From Thiomicrorhabdus arctica DSM 13458 (lineage in GTDB: Bacteria; Pseudomonadota; Gammaproteobacteria; Thiomicrospirales; Thiomicrospiraceae), in assembly GCF_000381085.1 (NCBI RefSeq), contig NZ_KB905899.1, positions 1,550,001 to 1,614,000 of the forward strand: a stretch of DNA of 64,000 nucleotides, read 5' to 3'. This document shows positions 56,670 to 64,000 of this stretch, in pieces. The position numbers and the translations under genes were made by a program. The notes under the pieces were generated by a model. That model saw only the letters and a program-made list of their open reading frames with translations. It was not told the origin of the DNA and ran no database searches. Each line of letters opens with the position of its first letter. Position 1 is the stretch's first letter.

Positions 56670-58112
56670 TTAAGAAACCTTAACAATTTCCATGCTGTTA
56701 GTACCACCTAGGTTACCGCGTAATTCACCACGAGTAAGGATCACTAAATCACCCTCTTTAGCGATACCAAAAGACTTAATTCTTTCCATAATAAGCGCTT
56801 TAACTTCCGCATCATCACATCCCTCATAACTCACCGTTGAAGGATAAACACCACGGTACATTGTCACTTTACGACGCGTCTCAAGATGTGGTGTTAATGC
56901 AATAATCGGAATGCCAGAACTGATACGTGACATCAATAATGCCGTATTCCCTGATTCCGTCAAGGCTGCGATACACTTAACATCAAAATGGTTTGCTGCG
57001 TACATAGCAGACATTGCAATGGTTTCATCAACCGCTGTAAATGACTCGTCAATTCGATGAGTAGATTCACGCGAAGAACGTGACTTTTCTGCTTCATGAC
57101 AGATACGACCCATTGTCTCAATAACCAAACTAGGAGACTTACCGGTAGCCGTCTCACCAGACAGCATCACTGCATCCGTACCATCCATTACCGCATTGGC
57201 AACATCAAATACTTCGGCACGCGTAGGAATTGCATTATCAATCATGGTTTCCATCATCTGCGTTGCCGTGATCGTAACACGGTTTAGCTGACGTGAACGC
57301 TTGATCATTTTCTTTTGTAAAGCGGGCAACTGTGCATCACCGACTTCAACACCCAGATCACCACGGGCAATCATAACGACGTCAGACGCCAAAATAATGC
57401 CATCTAAAGTGGCATCATCAGCTACCGCTTCAGCACGCTCAACTTTGGAAACAATGCTACAGAACAGACCTGCTTTTTGCGCCAGGGTACGACAATACTC
57501 AACATCTTCTGCTGAACGAGGGAATGACAAAGCAAGAAAATCTGCTTTCATCTCGGCTGCTGTTAGGATATCTTCCTTATCTTTATCCGTTAAAGCGGAA
57601 GCTGAAAGACCACCACCCTGAAGGTTAATACCCTTGTTATTAGAAAGCGTTCCACCCACAATAACCGTACAGTTAACACGCTCACCTACCACGTTATCAA
57701 CTTCAAACACTAAACGGCCATCATCTAACAATAGACGGTTACCTGGTTTAACATCGTAAGGCAGGCTTTTATAAGTCAAGCCAACTTCGTGTTGGTTACC
57801 AAGATTGATATCAACATTATTATCTAAAGAAAACTTATCGCCATCTTCTAGAAAAATTTTATCTTCAGAAAAACGTGCGATACGGATTTTAGGGCCTTGT
57901 AAATCGACTAAAACACCCACCTCATGATCATACTTGGCGGCGATAGCTCGAACAGCATCAACACGTGTTTTATGCTCAGCAGGATTACCGTGCGACATAT
58001 TGATACGCACAACATCTAGACCCGCTTTAATCATTTTTTCTAGTTCGCCTGGACGATCTGTTGCTGGCCCTAAAGTCGCAACAATTTTTGTTCTTCTGAT
58101 ATTTGATGACAT
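56670..58112 (-). CDS. pyk: Pyruvate kinase
   Basis: Pyruvate kinase (480 aa), PEP to pyruvate with ATP formation. Motifs: RRTKIVATLGPATD, VRINMSHG, VDLQGPKIRI, KVERAEAV, MIARGDLGVEVG, and TATQMMETM. The ATG at 58112 (MSSNIRRTKIV) has AAAGGT ten bases upstream; the longer frame is not similar. It lies inside a Calvin-cycle-type run, giving the cell a route from 3-phosphoglycerate to pyruvate. Confidence 0.96.
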   Translation of the reverse strand: MSSNIRRTKIVATLGPATDRPGELEKMIKAGLDVVRINMSHGNPAEHKTRVDAVRAIAAKYDHEVGVLVDLQGPKIRIARFSEDKIFLEDGDKFSLDNNVDINLGNQHEVGLTYKSLPYDVKPGNRLLLDDGRLVFEVDNVVGERVNCTVIVGGTLSNNKGINLQGGGLSASALTDKDKEDILTAAEMKADFLALSFPRSAEDVEYCRTLAQKAGLFCSIVSKVERAEAVADDATLDGIILASDVVMIARGDLGVEVGDAQLPALQKKMIKRSRQLNRVTITATQMMETMIDNAIPTRAEVFDVANAVMDGTDAVMLSGETATGKSPSLVIETMGRICHEAEKSRSSRESTHRIDESFTAVDETIAMSAMYAANHFDVKCIAALTESGNTALLMSRISSGIPIIALTPHLETRRKVTMYRGVYPSTVSYEGCDDAEVKALIMERIKSFGIAKEGDLVILTRGELRGNLGGTNSMEIVKVS

Positions 58113-58300
58113 TAAATTTATACCTTTTAAATTTGAGTGTTTTACCAATTCAAAAAAGATGTCTCGCAAAATAAACGCCTTCCACACTGACAGCCAATCG
58201 GTGGCTGCTATGTCTGTTATGTTTACTTACCGAGTCACCCTCAAATGGAAACCTCATCTTATTACAATAACTCTATTATCAATATGACAAATAGATGAAA

Positions 58301-58328
58301 ACCAGACCTGATAGTTACCAGGCCTGGT
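58301..58328. repeat. Dispersed palindrome, exact copy with a degenerate neighbour
   Basis: The exact core ACCAGGCCTGGT at 58317-58328 is preceded by a diverged copy ACCAGACCTGAT at 58301-58312. Both lie in the pyk-pgk gap, about 25-50 bases after the pgk stop. Confidence 0.8.
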
Positions 58329-58350
58329 CAATTAGCCAATAAAGGCCAGA

Positions 58351-59535
58351 TTACTTTTTTGCAGCTGCTTTTTCTAGCATCGTCACAGCTGGTAACTCTT
58401 TACCTTCTAGAAACTCAAGGAAAGCACCACCACCCGTAGAAATATAAGAAACCTTGTCAGCGATATCGTACTTATCAATTGCGGCTAAAGTGTCTCCACC
58501 ACCGGCAATAGAAAATGCTTTTGATTCTGCAATCGCCATAGCAATTGCTTTAGTACCTTCACCAAACTGGTCAAACTCGAAAACACCGACTGGACCATTC
58601 CAAACAACTGTTCCAGCGTTTTTGATGATTTCGGCTAATTCAGCAGCAGAATCAGGACCGATATCAAAAATCATATCATCGTCTTGAGTTTCTGAAACAT
58701 TTTTTGTTGTTGCAACAGCTGTTTCAGAGAACTCTTTCCCACAAACTACGTCAGACGCTAAAGGAATAGCCGCACCACGTGCTTCCATAATTCCGTTTAA
58801 CTTCTTACACGTCTCAAGAAGGTCTGATTCAGACAGAGACTTACCAACGTTATAACCAGCAGCCTCGATAAAAGTATTTGCAATACCCCCACCAACCACC
58901 AACTGATCCACTTTCTCAGAAAGTGACTCAAGTACGGTTAGCTTAGTAGATACCTTAGAACCACCAACAATTGCCACCATTGGGCGTGCAGGATTGTTTA
59001 ACGCTTTACCTAAAGCATCTAACTCAGCCGCTAATAAAGGACCCGCACATGCTGTTGGAGCAAATGCACCCGCACCATGAGTAGAGGCTTGAGCACGGTG
59101 TGCCGTACCAAACGCATCCATAACATACACGTCACATAAGGCCGCATACTGTTTAGAAAGCTTTTCGTCATCTTTCTTCTCACCAACGTTAAAACGTACG
59201 TTTTCTAAAAGAACCACTTCACCATCAGCGACTTCAAAACTACCACTTAGGTAGTCTTTAATCAAACGCACTTCTTTACCGAGTTTTTCAGAAAGATTTG
59301 CAGCCACAGGTGCTAGAGAGAACTCTTCGGCATACTCACCTTCCGTTGGACGGCCAAGGTGAGACATTAGCATGACCTTAGCACCAGCGTCTGCAGCCAT
59401 CTTAATAGTTGCTAATGATGCACGGATACGTGCATCTGAAGTTACTTTACCGTCTTTAACTGGCACATTTAAATCTTGACGAATTAATACGCGCTTTCCA
59501 GCTAGATCTAAATCAGTCATCTTAATTACAGACAT
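58351..59535 (-). CDS. pgk: Phosphoglycerate kinase
   Basis: Pgk (394 aa), which in the reductive direction phosphorylates 3-phosphoglycerate for the Calvin cycle. Motifs: [60 protein letters not shown], and the nucleotide loop [12 protein letters not shown] near the C-terminus. GAGGAAT lies nine bases upstream. A 235-base gap separates it from gap and contains a small hairpin (TGTTGC-AGA-GCAACA, 59558-59572). Confidence 0.97.
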   Translation of the reverse strand: MSVIKMTDLDLAGKRVLIRQDLNVPVKDGKVTSDARIRASLATIKMAADAGAKVMLMSHLGRPTEGEYAEEFSLAPVAANLSEKLGKEVRLIKDYLSGSFEVADGEVVLLENVRFNVGEKKDDEKLSKQYAALCDVYVMDAFGTAHRAQASTHGAGAFAPTACAGPLLAAELDALGKALNNPARPMVAIVGGSKVSTKLTVLESLSEKVDQLVVGGGIANTFIEAAGYNVGKSLSESDLLETCKKLNGIMEARGAAIPLASDVVCGKEFSETAVATTKNVSETQDDDMIFDIGPDSAAELAEIIKNAGTVVWNGPVGVFEFDQFGEGTKAIAMAIAESKAFSIAGGGDTLAAIDKYDIADKVSYISTGGGAFLEFLEGKELPAVTMLEKAAAKK

Positions 59536-59770
59536 TCGGTATTCCTCAGTTTAGAGTGTTGCAGAGCAACAAAAGTTTAATATTAAATTTTCCATTCCAT
59601 TTTCAATCGCTCAAAAATGGAACAGAAAACATAATCAGAGATTACACATTCAAGAATGGAATTTGTGCGTTCAGTCGTGCTGGCAATTCAAGGCGGGCAG
59701 AGGGAATATGCAAGTGCACATGACCGATAACCAACGAAGCAGTGTCGGCGCTAATGAGCGCACAAAACCA

Positions 59771-60775
<1,005 letters not shown>

Positions 60776-60790
60776 TTACTCCAAATAATG

Positions 60791-60802
60791 ACCAGGCCTG
60801 GT
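60791..60802. repeat. Dispersed palindrome, exact copy
   Basis: ACCAGGCCTGGT in the tkt-gap intergenic space, about 22-33 bases upstream of the gap ATG and followed by another small palindrome CTAGGCCTAG. Confidence 0.85.
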
Positions 60803-60880
60803 TAATCTAGGCCTAGTTTAATAAAAAATTTGTTAATACTGAATGCAAATAATTAAGCCGCCTTTAAGACGACCCTTTAA

Positions 60881-62869
60881 TTACTTACCGAGTACTTTAT
60901 TAGCTGTTGCTACAACGTTCTCTACGGTGAAACCGAACTCTTTGAATAAGTCGCCAGCAGGCGCTGATTCACCGAAAGTAGTCATGCAAACCGTACCACC
61001 GTCAAGACCAATATACTTATACCAGCCATCAGCAACACCTGCTTCAATCGCAACACGCTTCACACCAGGAATCAATACAGAATCCTTATAGGCTTGATCT
61101 TGAGAATCGTAGGCATTAGTACAAGGCATCGACACAACACGTACGTTTGCATCCATTGCGTCAGCCGCTTCAACTGCCAATCCAACTTCAGAACCGGTAG
61201 AGATAAAGATAATGTCTGGTGTACCAGCGCAATCTTTAAGGACATATCCACCCTTCTCGATGTTCGCAACCTGCTCTGCAGTACGAGGCTGAGGCGTTAG
61301 GTTTTGACGAGAGAAGATTAATGCCGTCGGAGCATCGCCACGCATCATCGCAATTTTCCAAGAAACAGCAGACTCGATTGCATCACAACCACGCCAAGTT
61401 TGGAAATTAGGGATAACACGCATAGTTGCCAGTTGCTCAACAGGTTGATGCGTAGGACCATCTTCACCTAGACCGATAGAGTCATGAGTGTAGACATAGA
61501 TCGTACCGATTTTCATCAATGCTGACATACGTAAAGCGTTACGCATGAATTCCATAAACATAAAGAATGTTGCACCGTAAACTTTGAAGCCGCCGTGAAG
61601 CACCATACCGTTCATCATATGCGCCATACCAAACTCACGAACACCCCAAGAAAGGTAGTTACCGTTAGCATTTTCATGGTTAACTTTAACCGTTCCAGAC
61701 CAGTTAGTCAGGTTAGAACCCGTTAAATCGGCAGAACCACCAAACATCTCAGGTAGCAAAGGACCCATTGCTTCAATTGTATTTTGAGACGCTTTACGAG
61801 AAGCGATATTAGGCATATCAACTTGAGTCTTAGCGATGAAATTATCCATTTCCATTTCGAAGTTCGCTGGTAAATCACCGGCTATACGACGAAGGAACTC
61901 GGCTGCTTCAGCAGGGTAAGCCGCTTTATAGGCCGCAAACTTCTCATCCCAAGCCGCTTCATCCGTTGCGCCCTTCTCTTTATGATCCCAACCAGCATAG
62001 ATATCTTCTGGAATAACGAAAGGTTCAGCCGTCCAACCAAGCTCTTTACGAGCTTCAGCAATCTCATCATGCCCTAAAGCCGCACCGTGGCAGTCGTGAC
62101 TTCCACAAAGGTTTGGAGAACCAAAACCGATGATTGTTTTAGTACAAATTAATGTCGGCTTATCAGTGACTTTCTTAGCTTCTTCGATTGCCGCATTGAT
62201 TGCATTAGCATCGTGGCCATCAACGTTCGGAATAACATGCCAATCGTAAGAAACGAAACGACCTGGAACGCCTTTTTCCATCCAATCACCAATGTGACCG
62301 TCGATAGAGATATCATTATCATCCCAAAATGCGATTAGCTTACCAAGACCTAAGGTTCCAGCCATGGCTGACGACTCATGAGAAAGACCTTCCATCAAAC
62401 AACCATCACCCATAAAGACATAAGTATGATGATCAACGATGTCGTGACCCGGCTTATTGAACTGAGCCGCTAAAGTACGTTCTGCAATCGCCATACCTAC
62501 CGCGTTAGTCAAACCCTGACCTAGAGGACCTGTTGTGGTTTCAATCCCTTCAGCGTAACCATATTCTGGATGACCTGCTGTCTTAGCGTGAAGCTGACGG
62601 AATTGCTTAATATCTTCCATACCTAGGTCGAAACCAGTAAGGTGCAATAAAGAGTAGATCAACATTGATCCGTGCCCGTTAGACAATACGAAACGATCGC
62701 GATCAGCCCATTTTGAATTCGTTGGGTTGTACTTCATGTGGCTGTTCCACAATACTTCAGCGATATCTGCCATACCCATCGGCGCACCAGGGTGTCCCGA
62801 ATTTGCTTTCTGAACTGCATCCATGCTTAATGCACGGATTGCGTTTGCTAATTCTCTACGAGTTGCCAT
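60881..62869 (-). CDS. tkt: Transketolase
   Basis: Transketolase (662 aa), a thiamine-diphosphate enzyme of the Calvin and pentose phosphate pathways. Motifs: [19 protein letters not shown]; the ThDP motif [18 protein letters not shown]...FWDDNDIS; and [22 protein letters not shown] in the Pyr domain. GAGG lies nine bases upstream. It is the first gene of the tkt-gap-pgk-pyk-fba run. Confidence 0.97.
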   Translation of the reverse strand: MATRRELANAIRALSMDAVQKANSGHPGAPMGMADIAEVLWNSHMKYNPTNSKWADRDRFVLSNGHGSMLIYSLLHLTGFDLGMEDIKQFRQLHAKTAGHPEYGYAEGIETTTGPLGQGLTNAVGMAIAERTLAAQFNKPGHDIVDHHTYVFMGDGCLMEGLSHESSAMAGTLGLGKLIAFWDDNDISIDGHIGDWMEKGVPGRFVSYDWHVIPNVDGHDANAINAAIEEAKKVTDKPTLICTKTIIGFGSPNLCGSHDCHGAALGHDEIAEARKELGWTAEPFVIPEDIYAGWDHKEKGATDEAAWDEKFAAYKAAYPAEAAEFLRRIAGDLPANFEMEMDNFIAKTQVDMPNIASRKASQNTIEAMGPLLPEMFGGSADLTGSNLTNWSGTVKVNHENANGNYLSWGVREFGMAHMMNGMVLHGGFKVYGATFFMFMEFMRNALRMSALMKIGTIYVYTHDSIGLGEDGPTHQPVEQLATMRVIPNFQTWRGCDAIESAVSWKIAMMRGDAPTALIFSRQNLTPQPRTAEQVANIEKGGYVLKDCAGTPDIIFISTGSEVGLAVEAADAMDANVRVVSMPCTNAYDSQDQAYKDSVLIPGVKRVAIEAGVADGWYKYIGLDGGTVCMTTFGESAPAGDLFKEFGFTVENVVATANKVLGK

Positions 62870-63211
62870 ACAACTTCCTCAATTTTTAAAAAAATTCGGT
62901 GTTTGCACACTCCTCTACTAACTTTAAGCTCTCAATCTTCGTAAGAACTTAAAGGAGGAATGACAAGATAATTTGGTGCAATATTCTCTCTTATAATGAG
63001 TAAATCATCAAGTTTTCTTATTGTTTTCTTATGTTTATTTGCCCAACAGCACGACTTATAACAGCTTATTGGCGTTCTATTACGAATGAAAAAACCCCTA
63101 AACACGGCTTTAGTTACCTCTTTAGGCCGTCATAAGTCATAAAAATAATTAATTACAGTATAGAGTGGCTATAAAACCCACATCACCTGACCTATTGATA
63201 TAAAGGTCTTC
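62870..63211. other. Intergenic region upstream of tkt
   Basis: About 340 bases without a gene. It contains the tkt ribosome binding site and an unassigned promoter region. At 63092-63125 there is a CTAAA-rich weak hairpin followed on the minus strand by TTTTTT, which could terminate the RND pump gene. Nothing else is recognised. Confidence 0.45.
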
Positions 63212-64000
63212 TCAAGAAATGGCCGCAGGATCCTCTGGTGCATTCTTGATTTTTTTATGAATGGCTTCCCCAGCATGTTCATACAAAGACAGCATGGCCG
63301 GGATCACGAGTAAAATCAAAAAGGTCGAGAATATCAACCCGAAGGCAATTGCGGTCGCCATTGGAATCAAGAATTGTGCTTGCAAAGAGGTTTCAAACAA
63401 CAAGGGCGTCAAACCCGCCACCGTGGTTAAGGATGTTAACAGTACCGCACGGATACGCTGCACAGACGCTTCTTCTAAAGCCGCATTCACACCTAAACCA
63501 GATTCTCTGAGACGCTTATAAAAACTCACTAAGATAATGGAATCATTGACCACGATACCTGACAAGCCAAAGAAGCCAAAAAGAGACAAAATTGTCATAT
63601 CCAGCCCCATCCACCAGTGGCCCATGATGGCGCCAATCAAGCCGAAAGGAATCGCCATCATCACCACCAGTGGCCATCCATAAGAGCCAAACACCCATGC
63701 CAGGACAATATAGATTATTGACAACCCAATCAATAAACCTATCTTCATATCCGCCAGGGTATCTGCTTGGCGTGCACTCTGTCCCTCAACGGAATAAATC
63801 AAACCGTATTTCTTCTCAAGTTCAGGGAGCGTACTTTTGACCAATTGCGCTAAAATAAGGTTGCTATTATTAACGGTTCTGTCGACTTCCCCAATGACAT
63901 TCACAGCCAACTGCCCATCGACATGGCGCATCACATCAAAACCCCGTTTAGTTGACCATGACGCCACCGTGTTTAAAGCAACACGTTCACCAGAAGGGGT
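63212..64000 (-). CDS. RND-family efflux transporter, C-terminal part (partial)
   Basis: The C-terminal 262 residues of an RND-superfamily inner-membrane pump (about 1000 aa in full); the gene runs off the right edge and the frame is open to the last base. The end of the second periplasmic domain is followed by about six transmembrane segments. The family segment GIVVNDSIILVSFYKRLRE is present, as is RIRAVLLTSLTTVAGLTPLL near the C-terminus. The TPSGERVALNTVASW stretch is also typical of HAE-type pumps. Substrate is not deducible. Confidence 0.88.
   Translation of the reverse strand, partial: TPSGERVALNTVASWSTKRGFDVMRHVDGQLAVNVIGEVDRTVNNSNLILAQLVKSTLPELEKKYGLIYSVEGQSARQADTLADMKIGLLIGLSIIYIVLAWVFGSYGWPLVVMMAIPFGLIGAIMGHWWMGLDMTILSLFGFFGLSGIVVNDSIILVSFYKRLRESGLGVNAALEEASVQRIRAVLLTSLTTVAGLTPLLFETSLQAQFLIPMATAIAFGLIFSTFLILLVIPAMLSLYEHAGEAIHKKIKNAPEDPAAIS

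Overview
The window looks like the chromosome of a gammaproteobacterial sulfur- or hydrogen-oxidising chemolithoautotroph of the Hydrogenovibrio/Thiomicrospira type. This is inferred from gene content: form I and form II RubisCO modules side by side, each with its own cbbQ-cbbO pair and LysR regulator; a beta-carbonic anhydrase beside them; a cbb-type tkt-gap-pgk-pyk-fba run; and a gamma-proteobacterial ribosomal/RNA-polymerase super-cluster. Base composition is moderately AT-rich. No phage, IS element or CRISPR array was seen.

Region 1 (1-21.9 kb, all minus strand) is the information-processing core. It holds the start of the S10 operon (rpsJ-rplC-D-W-B-rpsS-rplV-rpsC), the str operon (rpsL-rpsG-fusA-tuf), rpoBC, the rplKAJL genes, nusG-secE, and the classical tRNA-Tyr, tRNA-Gly, tRNA-Thr, tuf, tRNA-Trp arrangement. 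The two tuf genes encode identical proteins. Promoters, terminators, an L10 leader and an L1-type operator can be read from the sequence.

Region 2 (22-39 kb) is mostly biosynthetic: bioA, a DUF805 membrane protein, a polyamine operon (speD-speE-ornithine decarboxylase-osmC-methyltransferase) with a structured leader, a repeat-rich gap with an unrecognised membrane/winged-helix gene, trpE-G-D-C with a DUF454 gene inside it, gph, rpe, a psiE-like gene, purC and bioD.

Region 3 (38.5-54.4 kb) is the CO2-fixation island. Unknown small proteins and a beta-carbonic anhydrase lead into cbbM-cbbQ-cbbO (minus), two tandem cbbR genes (minus), then cbbL-cbbS-cbbQ-cbbO (plus) and another orphan gene. Two of the small unknown proteins (39253 and 40735) look like paralogues. 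No carboxysome genes are present, so this form I enzyme is presumably the free cytoplasmic one.

Region 4 (54.4-64 kb, minus) holds a CnoX-like thioredoxin/TPR co-chaperone, then tkt-gap-pgk-pyk-fba, which feeds the Calvin cycle and lower glycolysis, and the C-terminal part of an RND efflux pump.

The most striking non-genic signal is a dispersed 12-bp palindrome, ACCAGGCCTGGT. Eight exact copies and at least six variants lie between 22.4 and 60.8 kb, nearly all between genes, and I saw none in the first 22 kb. In two places it forms the core of a long perfect palindrome: at the start of bioD and after cbbS.
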